The position numbers and the translations under genes are program-made. This document shows, piece after piece, positions 1 to 9,212 of a stretch of DNA of 64,000 nt (positions are counted from its first letter, which is position 1; each line of letters begins with the position of its first letter). Under the pieces are notes generated by a model. That model did not search any database and was not told the origin of the DNA. It saw only the letters and a list, made by a program, of their open reading frames with translations. Source of the DNA: Streptomyces abikoensis (GTDB lineage Bacteria; Actinomycetota; Actinomycetes; Streptomycetales; Streptomycetaceae); NCBI RefSeq assembly GCF_014648775.1, contig NZ_BMRT01000003.1, positions 682,001-746,000 on the forward strand, read 5' to 3'.

Positions 1-344
1 GGGCCCTCGGAGGCGTCGACGAGCAGGACGACCGCGTCGACCATCGACAGACCGCGCTCGACCTCGCCACCGAAGTCGGCGTGGCCGGGGGTGTCGATGA
101 TGTTGATCGTGATCGGGGCGCCGCCGTCCTTGGGGTGGTACTTCACCGCCGTGTTCTTGGCGAGGATCGTGATGCCCTTCTCACGCTCCAGGTCGTTCGA
201 GTCCATGACGCGGTCGTCGACGGAGTCGAGCTGGTGCGCGGCGAAGGCGCCGGCCTGCTTGAGCATGGCGTCGACGATGGTCGTCTTGCCGTGGTCGACG
301 TGGGCGACGATGGCGACGTTACGAATGTCGTGGCGCGTGGGCAT
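1..344 (-). CDS. typA: Translational GTPase TypA/BipA, N-terminal part
   Basis: The gene runs off the left edge, leaving about 114 N-terminal residues. The reading frame opens [20 protein letters not shown] and carries the G1 P-loop (AHVDHGKT, residues 14-21), a G2 region with the conserved GITI, and the G3 motif [11 protein letters not shown], all typical of the translation-factor GTPase superfamily. The short start-to-P-loop distance and the sequence around [11 protein letters not shown] fit TypA/BipA, a ribosome-associated GTPase of stress and ribosome-assembly physiology, better than LepA or EF-G. The domains that separate these families for certain lie outside the window. It is transcribed leftward, away from the solute-binding protein gene, which is also leftward and ends 221 nt upstream of this start. 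Confidence 0.9.
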   Translation of the reverse strand, partial: MPTRHDIRNVAIVAHVDHGKTTIVDAMLKQAGAFAAHQLDSVDDRVMDSNDLEREKGITILAKNTAVKYHPKDGGAPITINIIDTPGHADFGGEVERGLSMVDAVVLLVDASEG

Positions 345-565
345 ACTTGCGGCGCTTCTCCCGGAATCGTGGATGGCGGCGCGTACGGTCCGGTACGCGT
401 GCCTCGCCGGGCGGAACAGGCCACGGCTGCCTTCCATGGTACGGGGACGCCGCGCGCTTGGCGTTCCGGGACCGGGTGCACCCTCGCTGACCTGCGATTT
501 TACTCCCGGGTCCCAGCTCCGGACGGGCTGGAATCAGCCCCTCCGGAGCTTGCGGTCACCGCGTG

Positions 566-2740
566 TCAGCGTTCGAAGCCGATGTCCTGGTACCTCGGGC
601 TCGCCAGCCCGAAGGCGCCCGCGTTCACGACCGTCTTCCGGGCCCCCACCAGCTCGGGCCGCTGGTAGAGCGGCAGGGACGCCGCCACGGCCCAGATCCG
701 GGCGTCCGCCCGGCCGATCAGGTCCCGGGATGCCTCGTCGTCGAGTTCGGTCGACGCCTGGTCGAAGAGCCGGTCGATCTGGTCGGTGCCGACGCGGGTG
801 TAGTTCTGCTCGACGACCAGGGAGCCGTCGGCCGCCGGCTGGGGCTTGGCGAAGACGGGGCGGGCGTCGGTGGCCGGGTAGGGGCCGGTGGGCCAGCCGT
901 AGAGGGCCAGGTCGAAGTCGCCGGAGGCGATGTGGTCCTTGAAGAAGCCGCCGTCGTCGACGGTGACGAGCTCGGTGCGGACGCCGATGGCGTCCAGCTG
1001 GCGGGCGATCCGCTCGCCCACGGCCCGGAGCGGCTCGGCGCCGCTGCCCTTGGGCAGAACGAAGCGGAGGACGAGCTTCTTGCCGTCCTTGAAGCGGGCG
1101 GGGGCGGCCCCCGCCTTGCCCCCGTTGTCGTACGCGGTGCCGTGGCCGGCCTTGCCGTCGGCGACGGCGCCCGCGTTGCTCTGGTCGTCTCCGCCGCCGT
1201 CGTCGTCATCGTCCTCGTCCCCGTCGTCGCCCTTGCCGAGGCCGGGCACGCCGCCTGCGTCGGCGGCCTTCTTCCCGGGGGCGGCGCCGTGGCCCTCCTT
1301 CCAGCCCGCGTCGGTGAGCAGGGCCATGGCGGCGTGGGGGTCGACGGAGCCGACGGCGTCGCTGTTGTCCTCGTAGCCCGGCTGCCCGGCCACCAGGAGG
1401 TGGCTGCCGAGCGGCTGGGCGGGCAGGCCCAGCGGGGTGAGGACGTACTCGGCGAGGGCCTTGCGGTCGACGGCCCGGGCGATGGCGCGGCGGACGCGCT
1501 CGTCCGCGAGCGGGCCGGAGGCGGCGTTGAGGGCGAGCTGGGTGTAGGCGGGCTCCAGGGACTTGCGGACGACCAGGCCGCGCAGGGCGGTCACGTCGGC
1601 GGCGGCGGGCTTGTTCGCCCCGTCCAGCCGGGAGCCGTCGGGGCGGGCCCGGCCGCCCGGCGCGGAGGGGCTGCCGACGACGGAGGGGTGGTCGGCCGGC
1701 GGGGTCACGGGGGAGCGGCTCCCGGTGAGGCCCGGGGAGCGGCCGTCCTTGTCGGACTTGTCCTTCGGCGCCGCGGTGACCTTCATGATGCGTTCGGCGG
1801 CGGCCGGGGTGAGCTCGGCGAGGTCGGCCTTGCCGCTCGCCAGGGCCTCCACGCGCTGGTCGCGCGGGACGGCCCGGAGCACCAGCTTCTCCAGCCGGGC
1901 CCGGTCGCCCCACCAGCGGGGGTTGCGGGCGAGGGTGAGCGTGCCCTGCTTGTCGTCCCGGGCGGCGACCTGGAAGGGGCCGGCGGCCTGGGGGGCCTCC
2001 TTGCGGAGGGAGTCGTTGAAGGCGGCGCCGTTGCCCATGACCGACTTCGGGTACAGGGGTGTGAAGAGCGCGGGCCAGTCGGCGAGGCTCTTGGCGAAGG
2101 TGACCTTGACCTCGCGGTCGTCCGCGCCGCGCTCGACGCGGTCGATGCGGTCGTAGCCGGCGTTGTGGGCCGCCCAGAAGGCGCTGTCCTTGCCGCGCAG
2201 GGCCTTCCACTGGGCCTCGAAGTCGGCGGCGGTGATCGCGCCGCCGTCGCCCCAGACGGCCTTCGGGTTGAGCTTGTAGACGACTACCTGCCGGGGGCGG
2301 CGCTGGGTGACGGCGGCGGAGACCAGATAGTCCGGGTTCCGCTGCGGGCGGCCCCGCTCGTCGAGGGTGAACAGGGCGGGCAGCACCGCGCCGGCGACCC
2401 GCTGGGTCGCCGCGTCCGCGTCGGCCTGGAAGGCGTTGTAGGTGCTGGGCAGCGCGTCGACGGCCCAGGTCAGGGTGCCCCGGTCGGCGACCTTGGCCCG
2501 GGCGGCGGCCGCGATGTCCCGGGGGGCGGGCGGGCCCTCGGCGTCGTCCTCCTCCCCGCCGCCGGAGCAGCCGGCGAGCAGCGGCAGGGGCAGCAGCACG
2601 GCGGCCGCGAGGAGGACGGCTCCCCGGCGCGGCCGGCGGGCGCGCCGCGTACGGCCGGCCCGGGAGCGGTCGGCGGCAGCGGCGGCACCGGGCCCGGGCG
2701 GGGGCGACGGCGGGGACGACAGGGGTGCCACGCGTGCCAT
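566..2740 (-). CDS. ABC transporter family solute-binding lipoprotein (peptide/SBP_bac_5 type)
   Basis: The 724-residue product is a predicted lipoprotein. A basic N-terminus is followed by a hydrophobic stretch and the lipobox LLAGC with the acylated Cys near residue 58. The body has SBP family 5 features: early [15 protein letters not shown], then PDYLVSAAV, a core of the W-G-D-G type, and a C-terminal LFDQAS region. It should sit on the outer face of the membrane and bind peptides or similar ligands. It is longer than the usual 530-600 residues because of a low-complexity insert with an acidic run (about residue 510) and Gly/Ala-rich segments. The ATG at 2740 follows GGAGGGAG, which is why the longer upstream reading was not used. 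No permease or ATPase genes are adjacent, so its transporter partners are unknown. Confidence 0.85.
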   Translation of the reverse strand: MARVAPLSSPPSPPPGPGAAAAADRSRAGRTRRARRPRRGAVLLAAAVLLPLPLLAGCSGGGEEDDAEGPPAPRDIAAAARAKVADRGTLTWAVDALPSTYNAFQADADAATQRVAGAVLPALFTLDERGRPQRNPDYLVSAAVTQRRPRQVVVYKLNPKAVWGDGGAITAADFEAQWKALRGKDSAFWAAHNAGYDRIDRVERGADDREVKVTFAKSLADWPALFTPLYPKSVMGNGAAFNDSLRKEAPQAAGPFQVAARDDKQGTLTLARNPRWWGDRARLEKLVLRAVPRDQRVEALASGKADLAELTPAAAERIMKVTAAPKDKSDKDGRSPGLTGSRSPVTPPADHPSVVGSPSAPGGRARPDGSRLDGANKPAAADVTALRGLVVRKSLEPAYTQLALNAASGPLADERVRRAIARAVDRKALAEYVLTPLGLPAQPLGSHLLVAGQPGYEDNSDAVGSVDPHAAMALLTDAGWKEGHGAAPGKKAADAGGVPGLGKGDDGDEDDDDDGGGDDQSNAGAVADGKAGHGTAYDNGGKAGAAPARFKDGKKLVLRFVLPKGSGAEPLRAVGERIARQLDAIGVRTELVTVDDGGFFKDHIASGDFDLALYGWPTGPYPATDARPVFAKPQPAADGSLVVEQNYTRVGTDQIDRLFDQASTELDDEASRDLIGRADARIWAVAASLPLYQRPELVGARKTVVNAGAFGLASPRYQDIGFER

Positions 2741-3041
2741 GGGTGCTCCCTCCGCCGGACCGGTCCGGGATCGTTCGCGGCCGGCGCGGTGGCGCCGCGC
2801 CAGGGCGTCTGCTGCCGCCCACTGAAAGCGACGGCCCGTTCGAAGCCGTGCCGACACGTCGCCGTCCCGGCCGAGGCCACCCACCCGGCCGAACGAAGAG
2901 GCGGCCAAAGGGGGTCGGGTGAACGCGTTCCGCCATTGGCGCGATCGCGGCGGCTATCTTCCCCTCAAGGGGTGTGACGCGCGACACTCTCTGTCGCATG
3001 ACCGGGCGCCACCCGCCATCACCGAAGCGGAAGGCCACATC
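2741..3041. other. Divergent intergenic region, solute-binding protein / sdh-linked operon
   Basis: This 301-nt stretch separates two divergently transcribed genes and must hold promoters for both. It has no convincing gene. The leftward gene has a good ribosome binding site at its edge. On the rightward side a GCTATCTT sequence near 2951-2958 could be part of a -10 region, but no clear -35 partner is visible. I see no strong dyad. Confidence 0.5.
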
Positions 3042-3338
3042 ATGTCCGTCAACGATGACTTGAACGCCATTCAGCGCAGCCTCGACGAGCTCGGCCGCTC
3101 GGTGGACCGGCTGGAGAGGCAGCTGGGCAAGGGCGGGCTGGAAGTGCGCAGGCTGCGCACCGACTCGGACCATCTGCGCGACGACCTGGCCCTGCTCCGG
3201 GAGCGCGCCACGCGGTCCGGACGGCAGCCGCAGCCGGTCCAGCAGATGGTGACGATCCCCGACGCCCCGTACGACACGTCGCTGTGGACGGACGCGGACG
3301 AGGAGGGGCTCGGCTGCCGGGACCGGCGCGCGCCCTAG
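3042..3338 (+). CDS. Small coiled-coil protein, first gene before the sdh-like operon
   Basis: A 98-residue soluble protein beginning MSVNDDLNAIQRSLDELGR. Residues 1-60 are heptad-like and highly charged (LDELGRSVDRLERQL, then DHLRDDLALLRERA), predicting a coiled coil. The tail (about 65-98) is acidic and Pro-rich with an aromatic SLWTDADEEG segment. The ATG at 3042 was chosen over an upstream in-frame ATG because coding character and the preceding GGAAGG begin there. It ends 51 nt before the membrane-anchor gene, so cotranscription with the succinate dehydrogenase-like genes is likely. Its function is unknown to me; a role as an accessory or assembly factor is only a guess from position. Confidence 0.7.
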   Translation: MSVNDDLNAIQRSLDELGRSVDRLERQLGKGGLEVRRLRTDSDHLRDDLALLRERATRSGRQPQPVQQMVTIPDAPYDTSLWTDADEEGLGCRDRRAP

Positions 3339-3389
3339 GGGCCGTCGCGCAGCGGCGAGTCCACCGTCCACTCCTGACCGGAGTCCTCC

Positions 3390-4229
3390 TTGGCCACTGG
3401 TACCGACCCCGAAACCGCCGCCGCGGGCCACGCGCCCGCGCGCGGCGTCCACCACTCCACGCGCGCCGCGATCCCGGCCCCCCATCTGCGCGCCGACCGC
3501 TGGTGGCTGTCACCCGCCGTCACGGCCGCCGGGCTGCTCGCCTTCGTCGTGTACTCCACCTGGCGGGCCTTCGCCGGCGCCGACTACTACGCGGCCCCCT
3601 ACGTCTCGCCCTTCTACTCCCCCTGTCTCGCCGACAACTGCGTGGAGATGAAGGGCGGCGCCGACTGGGGGCTCGTCGGCTCGTGGTGGGGACTGTCGCC
3701 CGCCCTGCTGGTGCTGATCTTCCCGCTGGGCTTCCGGCTGACCTGCTACTACTACCGCAAGGCGTACTACCGGGGGTTCTGGGCCTCTCCCCCGGCCTGC
3801 GCAGTGCCCGAGCCGCACAAGAAGTACAGCGGTGAGACGCGCTTTCCGCTGATCCTGCAGAACGTCCACCGCTACTTCTTCTACTTCGCGGTGCTCGTCG
3901 CGGGGATCCTCACCTACGACGCGGTCCTGGGCTTCCGCGACGCGGACGGCGCCTGGGGCCACATGGGGCTCGGCACGCTCGTCCTGCTCGCCAACATCGC
4001 GCTGATCTGGGCGTACACGCTGTCCTGCCACTCCTGTCGGCACATCGTCGGCGGCCGGCTGCGCAACTTCTCCAAGCACCCCGTGCGCTACCGCATGTGG
4101 GGCTGGGTGAGCGCGCTCAACGCCCGCCACATGCAGCTGGCCTGGGCGTCGCTGGTGAGCGTGGCGGTGGCGGACTTCTACGTCTATCTGGTCGCGAGCG
4201 GCGCCTTCAGCGACCCGCGCTTCTTCTGA
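3390..4229 (+). CDS. Membrane anchor subunit of succinate dehydrogenase/fumarate reductase (SdhC-like)
   Basis: A 279-residue protein with about five hydrophobic helices: WWLSPAVTAAGLLAFVVYST, the ALLVLIFPLGFRLTC region, YFFYFAVLVAGILTYDAV, LGTLVLLANIALIWAYTLSC, and a last helix near ASLVSVAVADFYVYLV. It lies directly upstream of the flavoprotein and iron-sulfur genes and is the only candidate to anchor them and pass electrons to or from menaquinone. Conserved-looking His and Cys residues (NVHRYFFYF, CHSCRHIVGG) are possible haem or quinone-site ligands. The start is a TTG preceded by GGAG six bases upstream; no better ATG or GTG exists. The single-polypeptide anchor with five helices resembles a fused SdhCD rather than separate C and D subunits. 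Confidence 0.75.
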   Translation: MATGTDPETAAAGHAPARGVHHSTRAAIPAPHLRADRWWLSPAVTAAGLLAFVVYSTWRAFAGADYYAAPYVSPFYSPCLADNCVEMKGGADWGLVGSWWGLSPALLVLIFPLGFRLTCYYYRKAYYRGFWASPPACAVPEPHKKYSGETRFPLILQNVHRYFFYFAVLVAGILTYDAVLGFRDADGAWGHMGLGTLVLLANIALIWAYTLSCHSCRHIVGGRLRNFSKHPVRYRMWGWVSALNARHMQLAWASLVSVAVADFYVYLVASGAFSDPRFF

Positions 4230-4288
4230 CGCGCGCCTCTTCTGACGCGCGCTTCTCCTGACAAACGAACAAAGGGATCTTCTCTCAC

Positions 4289-6217
4289 ATGACTCGGGTG
4301 GACCGGCAGTCCTGGGACGTGGTCGTGGTGGGCGCCGGGGGCGCCGGGCTGCGGGCGGCGATCGAGGCGCGCGAGCAGGGGCTGCGCTGCGCGGTGATCT
4401 GCAAATCGCTGTTCGGCAAGGCGCACACGGTGATGGCGGAGGGCGGCATCGCCGCCTCCATGGCCAACGTCAACCACAACGACAACTGGCAGGTGCACTT
4501 CCGCGACACCATGCGCGGCGGCAAGTTCCTCAACAACTGGCGGATGGCCGAGCTCCACGCCCAGGAGGCCCCCGACCGGGTGTGGGAGCTGGAGACCTGG
4601 GGCGCCGTCTTCGACCGCACCCCGGACGGCCGGATCTCCCAGCGGAACTTCGGCGGCCACGAGTACCCGCGGCTGGCGCACGTCGGCGACCGTACGGGCC
4701 TGGAGCTGATCCGCACCCTCCAGCAGAAGATCGTCTCGCTCCAGCAGGAGGACCACCGGGAGTACGGGGACTACGAGGCGCGGCTGAAGGTCTTCCAGGA
4801 GTGCACGGTCACCCGCGTGCTGAAGGACGGCGGCAGGGTCTCCGGCGTCTTCGGCTACGAGCGCGAGTCCGGCCGTTTCTTCGTCATCGAAGCGCCGGCG
4901 GTGGTGCTGGCGACCGGCGGCATCGGCAAGTCGTTCAAGGTGACCTCGAACTCCTGGGAGTACACGGGCGACGGGCACGCGCTGGCGCTGCTGGCGGGGG
5001 CCCGGCTGGTCAACATGGAGTTCGTGCAGTTCCACCCGACGGGCATGGTCTGGCCGCCGTCGGTGAAGGGCATCCTCGTCACCGAGTCGGTGCGCGGTGA
5101 CGGCGGGGTGCTGCGCAACAGCGACGGCAAACGGTTCATGTTCGACTACGTGCCGGACGTGTTCAAGGAGAAGTACGCCGAGTCCGAGGCCGAGGGCGAC
5201 CGCTGGTACACCGACCCGGACAACAACCGCCGCCCGCCGGAGCTGCTCCCCCGCGACGAGGTGGCGCGCGCCATCAACGCCGAGGTCAAGGCGGGCCGGG
5301 GCTCCCCGCACGGCGGGGTGTTCCTGGACGTGTCGACGCGGATGCCGGCCGAGGCGATCAAGCGGAAGCTGCCGTCCATGCACCACCAGTTCAAGGAGCT
5401 GGCGGACGTGGACATCACGGCCGAGCCCATGGAGGTCGGCCCGACCTGCCACTACGTCATGGGCGGGGTGGAGGTGGATCCGGACACCGCCGCCGCCGTG
5501 GGCGTGCCGGGTCTCTTCGCGGCGGGCGAGGTCGCGGGCGGGATGCACGGCTCGAACCGGCTCGGCGGCAACTCGCTGTCCGACCTGCTGGTGTTCGGGC
5601 GACGCGCGGGGCTGTACGCGGCGCGGTACGCGGCCTCCTTCGCCACGGAGGCGGCGCCCGTGGTCGCGGACGCCGACGTCGAGCTGGCGGAGGCGGAGGC
5701 GCTGCGGCCGTTCGGGGCGGAGGCGCCGGACGGGGCGGCCGAGAACCCGTACGCCCTCCACCAGGAGCTCCAGCAGGGGATGAGCGACCTGGTCGGCATC
5801 ATCCGCCGGGCCGGGGAGATGGAGGAGGCGCTGCACCGGCTGTCCGGGCTGCGGGCGCGGGCCCGGCGGGCCGGGGTGGAGGGCCACCGGCAGTTCAACC
5901 CGGGCTGGCACCTGGCGCTGGACCTGCGGAACATGCTGCTGGTCAGCGAGTGCGTGGCGCGGGCGGCGCTGGAGCGCGAGGAGAGCCGGGGCGGGCACAC
6001 CCGGGACGACCACCCGGGGATGGACCGGCGGTGGCGGCGGATCAATCTGGTCTGCCGGCTGGCCGACGAGTCGGCCGAGCCGGCCGCGGCGGACTCCGCG
6101 CTGGGGCTGGTGCGGCTGGAGCGGCAGGAGGCGCAGCCGATCCGGGAGGATCTGCTGGCGCTCTTCGAGAAGGAAGAACTGGCGAAGTACCTGACCGACG
6201 AGGAGCTCACCTCATGA
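4289..6217 (+). CDS. sdhA: Succinate dehydrogenase/fumarate reductase flavoprotein subunit
   Basis: A 642-residue flavoprotein, the usual length for the family. The N-terminal dinucleotide fold has GAGGAG at residues 15-20. The sequence HTVMAEGGIAA follows, its first His (about 46) corresponding to the residue that carries covalent FAD in this family. Substrate and catalytic motifs include HPTGM (about residue 249), ESVRGDGG (about 265-272) and TCHYVMGG (about 385-392). It oxidises succinate or reduces fumarate, passing electrons through the iron-sulfur subunit to the membrane anchor. Its stop overlaps the start of sdhB (ATGA), so the two are translationally coupled. Sequence alone does not fix the physiological direction. 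The nearby class I and II fumarases serve the next step of the TCA cycle. Confidence 0.93.
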   Translation: MTRVDRQSWDVVVVGAGGAGLRAAIEAREQGLRCAVICKSLFGKAHTVMAEGGIAASMANVNHNDNWQVHFRDTMRGGKFLNNWRMAELHAQEAPDRVWELETWGAVFDRTPDGRISQRNFGGHEYPRLAHVGDRTGLELIRTLQQKIVSLQQEDHREYGDYEARLKVFQECTVTRVLKDGGRVSGVFGYERESGRFFVIEAPAVVLATGGIGKSFKVTSNSWEYTGDGHALALLAGARLVNMEFVQFHPTGMVWPPSVKGILVTESVRGDGGVLRNSDGKRFMFDYVPDVFKEKYAESEAEGDRWYTDPDNNRRPPELLPRDEVARAINAEVKAGRGSPHGGVFLDVSTRMPAEAIKRKLPSMHHQFKELADVDITAEPMEVGPTCHYVMGGVEVDPDTAAAVGVPGLFAAGEVAGGMHGSNRLGGNSLSDLLVFGRRAGLYAARYAASFATEAAPVVADADVELAEAEALRPFGAEAPDGAAENPYALHQELQQGMSDLVGIIRRAGEMEEALHRLSGLRARARRAGVEGHRQFNPGWHLALDLRNMLLVSECVARAALEREESRGGHTRDDHPGMDRRWRRINLVCRLADESAEPAAADSALGLVRLERQEAQPIREDLLALFEKEELAKYLTDEELTS

Positions 6218-6981
6218 GTTATCAGGCCCGCTTCAAGGTGTGGCGGGGCGATGCGGACGGTGGTGGCCTCGCCGACTTCGAGGTGACCGTCAACGAGGGC
6301 GAGGTCGTCCTCGACGTCGTCCACCGCCTCCAGGCGACCGCGGCGCCCGACCTCGCGGTGCGCTGGAACTGCAAGGCGGGCAAGTGCGGTTCGTGCAGCG
6401 CGGAGATCAACGGCCGGCCCAGGCTGCTGTGCATGACCCGGATGTCGGTCTTCGACCCGGCGGAGACGGTCACGATCACCCCGCTGCGGGCCTTCCCGGT
6501 GCTGCGGGACCTGGTCACGGACGTGTCGTACAACTACGCCAAGGCGCGCGAGGTGCCCTCCTTCGTCCCGCCCGCCGAACTGGGGCCCGGGCAGTACCGG
6601 ATGAAGCAGGAGGACGTGAACCGCGTCCAGGAGTTCCGCAAGTGCATCGAGTGCTTCCTGTGCCAGAACACCTGCCATGTGGTGCGGGACCACGAGGAGA
6701 ACAAGCAGGCGTTCGCCGGGCCGCGCTTCCTGATGCGCGTCGCCGAGCTGGACATGCACCCGCTGGACGCGGCCGCCGAGGCCGGGGTGGACCGCAGGCG
6801 GGGGGCGCGCGAGGAGCACGGACTGGGGTACTGCAACATCACCAAGTGCTGCACCGAGGTCTGCCCCGAGCACATCAAGATCACGGACAATGCCCTGATC
6901 CCGCTGAAGGAGCGGGTCGTCGACCGCTCGTACGACCCGCTGGTGTGGCTGGGGAGCAAGATCCGGCGCCGCAAGGCGTAG
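6214..6981 (+). CDS. sdhB: Succinate dehydrogenase/fumarate reductase iron-sulfur subunit
   Basis: A 255-residue protein beginning MSYQARFKVWRG. The N-terminal ferredoxin-like domain has the [2Fe-2S] ligands in CKAGKCGSC (about residues 53-61) with a fourth Cys near 73 (RLLCM). The C-terminal domain has CIECFLCQNTC (about 144-154) and CNITKCCTEVCP (about 207-218), supplying ligands for the [4Fe-4S] and third clusters. The start overlaps the sdhA stop by four bases (ATGA), which decides it over the much longer open frame upstream. It bridges electrons between the flavoprotein and the membrane anchor. It is the last gene of the operon; no strong terminator hairpin is obvious in the 187 nt before the next gene. 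Confidence 0.93.
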   Translation: MSYQARFKVWRGDADGGGLADFEVTVNEGEVVLDVVHRLQATAAPDLAVRWNCKAGKCGSCSAEINGRPRLLCMTRMSVFDPAETVTITPLRAFPVLRDLVTDVSYNYAKAREVPSFVPPAELGPGQYRMKQEDVNRVQEFRKCIECFLCQNTCHVVRDHEENKQAFAGPRFLMRVAELDMHPLDAAAEAGVDRRRGAREEHGLGYCNITKCCTEVCPEHIKITDNALIPLKERVVDRSYDPLVWLGSKIRRRKA

Positions 6982-7168
6982 CGGGTCATCGCCTCCCCAT
7001 CCGCCATCCGGCGTAGCCGGGGTACGTCCGACCGGGCGCACGAGACCCGGCGCGCGATCGGCGGCGTGCGTAACGACGGAGGCGCCCGCACATGGGCGTG
7101 AACACCCTCCGTATAACCTCGCACGCCCCCGGTAGCGGGTCGACCAATCCGGTCATACGCTCCAAAAC

Positions 7169-9106
7169 GTGACGCGGCTTTCGTGGGGGTACGGGCCGAG
7201 GGCGCCGGGCTGGGCCATGATCTGCGCCCTCGTCGCACTGTGCGCCCTGCTGCTGCCGACCGTGCCCGCCTCGCGCGCCGACACCCCGCTCGACCTGGAC
7301 GCCGCCGGCCGGATCACCGACACGGTCGGCGCGCTGGGCAAACGGCGCACCCAGGTCGAGGCCGCCCTGGACCGGCTGCACACCGACCACCACATCCAGC
7401 TCTACGTCACCTACGTCCACGACTTCTCCGGACGCGCCGCCCACACCTGGGCCGACGCCACGGCCGACCGCAACGGCTTCGGCCCCCACGACATCCTCCT
7501 GGCCATCGCCACCCACGGCGGCCAGTACGCCGTCTCGGCCGACAAGCAGTCCGGCTTCCGCAAGGACCAGCTGGAGCTGGTCGCCACCGCCGCCATCGCC
7601 CCCGCCCTCCGGGAGCACGACTGGGCCGGGGCCGCCATCGGCGCCGCCGACGGCTACCGGGCCGTGCTCCGGGGCGAGCCGGTGCACGCCCCCCTCATCC
7701 TGCCCGGCACCACCGACCCGGGCGGCGACGGACTCCTCCCCGGCCATCGCGCGGTCTGGGTGCCCATCGCGGGCGGCGCCCTCGTCCTCCTCACCGGCCT
7801 GGCCCTGCGCTCCCGCCGCTCCCGGCGGGCCCGCACCGCCGCCCTCCGCCGCCCCGGCGCGGCCCGCGACGGCGGGCGCGGCCGCGAGCGCCCGGCCGTC
7901 GCCACGAGCACCGAACCGGGCCTGGCCCGGCTGGCACAGCCCCTCACCCCGCTGCCCGACCTGGACGCCGAGGCGTCGGCGAACCTCGTCGACACCGACG
8001 ACGCCGTCCGCACCAGCGCCGAGGAACTCCGCTTCGCCACCGCCCAGCTGGGCCCGGCCGCCACCCGGCCGTTCGCCGAGGCCGTCGCCTACGCCCGCGG
8101 CGAGCTGGCCGACGCCTTCCGGCTCCGCCAGCACCTGGACGACGCCCCCTACGAGGAGGAACGGATCCGCCGGCACGCCCTGGACGAGATCTGCTCCCGC
8201 TGCACCAGCGCCAACCGGCGCCTCGACGCCGAGTCCGAGGCCTTCGACCGGCTCCGGGACCTCAAGGCCAACGCCGCCGGGATCCTCGACCGCGCCGAGG
8301 CCACCGCCCGCGCCCTCGCCCCGCGCCTCGCCGCCGCCGAGGCCGCGCTCGCCGCCCTCGCCCGCTGCCGCGCGCGCAGCGCGCTGGCCCCCGTCGCGGA
8401 GCACGTCGCGGAGGCCCGCGACCGGCTCTCCTTCGCCGACACCGCGCTCGCCGAGGCCCGCACGGCCCTCCTGGTCGCCGACCCCGACCACGCCGCGGTC
8501 TCCGTGCGCGCCGCCGAGGCCGCCCTCTCCCAGGCCGCCACCCTCACCGCCGCCGTGCTCCGCCACACCCACGCCCTCACCGCCGCCACGACCCGGCTCC
8601 ACACCGTCCTCGCCGAGGCCGCCCACCGGCCCGACGCGGCCCCGGCCGTCAAGGCCGCCCGCCGCGCGATGGCCCACGGCCCCTACGACCCCCGCGAGGT
8701 GCTGCGCCTCCTCGACGAGGCCATGACCACCGAGGCCCGGGCCGCGCGCACGGTGCTGGCCGCCCGCGCGGAGGTGTCGGCGGCACGCGACTACATCAGC
8801 ACCCACCGGGGCGCCATCGGCTGCCGGGCACGCACCCGGCTGACGGAGGCGGAGCGGCACATCGCCCTGTGCGGCGACGACGTGCCGACCGCCGTCGCGA
8901 AGGCGACACGCGCGATGGCCCTCGCACAGCAGGCGCGGGCGCTGGCGGAGGACGACGTCGTCACGTACGGCACGTCGTACGACGCCGAGTCGACCCCGGA
9001 ACCGGCACGGGCACTGGGCGGGGCGCTGCTCGGGGGGATCATCCTGGCGGGGTTGCTGCCGGCGACGTTCGGGGGTGGAGCCACGCGGGGCCGGCTGGCG
9101 GGGTGA
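7169..9106 (+). CDS. Secreted/membrane TPM-domain protein
   Basis: A 645-residue protein with an N-terminal signal peptide (hydrophobic MICALVALCALLLPTVP, cleavage likely after ASRA near residue 37). A TPM domain occupies about residues 40-165 (GRITDTVGALGKR, IQLYVTYVHDFSGRAAHTW, NDILLAIA-like core HDILLAIATHGG). A transmembrane helix follows near 195-215 (VPIAGGALVLLTGLAL), then a long Ala/Glu/Arg-rich helical region predicted as coiled coil, and a final Gly-rich hydrophobic segment near the C-terminus (GALLGGIILAGLLPA). The GTG start has no alternative nearby. Related TPM proteins occur in envelope stress and photosystem repair, but the actinobacterial role is unknown. The next gene is convergent. 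Confidence 0.8.
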   Translation: MTRLSWGYGPRAPGWAMICALVALCALLLPTVPASRADTPLDLDAAGRITDTVGALGKRRTQVEAALDRLHTDHHIQLYVTYVHDFSGRAAHTWADATADRNGFGPHDILLAIATHGGQYAVSADKQSGFRKDQLELVATAAIAPALREHDWAGAAIGAADGYRAVLRGEPVHAPLILPGTTDPGGDGLLPGHRAVWVPIAGGALVLLTGLALRSRRSRRARTAALRRPGAARDGGRGRERPAVATSTEPGLARLAQPLTPLPDLDAEASANLVDTDDAVRTSAEELRFATAQLGPAATRPFAEAVAYARGELADAFRLRQHLDDAPYEEERIRRHALDEICSRCTSANRRLDAESEAFDRLRDLKANAAGILDRAEATARALAPRLAAAEAALAALARCRARSALAPVAEHVAEARDRLSFADTALAEARTALLVADPDHAAVSVRAAEAALSQAATLTAAVLRHTHALTAATTRLHTVLAEAAHRPDAAPAVKAARRAMAHGPYDPREVLRLLDEAMTTEARAARTVLAARAEVSAARDYISTHRGAIGCRARTRLTEAERHIALCGDDVPTAVAKATRAMALAQQARALAEDDVVTYGTSYDAESTPEPARALGGALLGGIILAGLLPATFGGGATRGRLAG

Positions 9107-9122
9107 CGCCCCCGAAGGGGCG
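9107..9122 (+). terminator. Short GC-rich hairpin after the TPM gene
   Basis: CGCCCC (9107-9112) pairs with GGGGCG (9117-9122) across a CGAA loop, immediately after the TPM-protein stop codon. It lacks a T-tract, as many Streptomyces terminators do. Confidence 0.6.
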
Positions 9123-9212
9123 CGGGACAATGTCGATATGCGGCTACCGCCGCGTGGGCGCGACCAGCCACGACGGGCCCGCGGACGACTCACCGCGCAT
9201 TCGGCGGAGCGC

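Noticed and set aside
2919..3041. Upstream extension of the small coiled-coil protein as coding
   Set aside because: Its sequence has no coding character and the internal ATG at 3042 has a ribosome binding site and starts the helical domain.
1206..3485. Long minus-strand open frame of 759 codons across the solute-binding protein gene
   Set aside because: It is a GC-bias shadow: Arg/Pro/Gly-rich, no motif, and overlaps a gene with lipobox and family signature.
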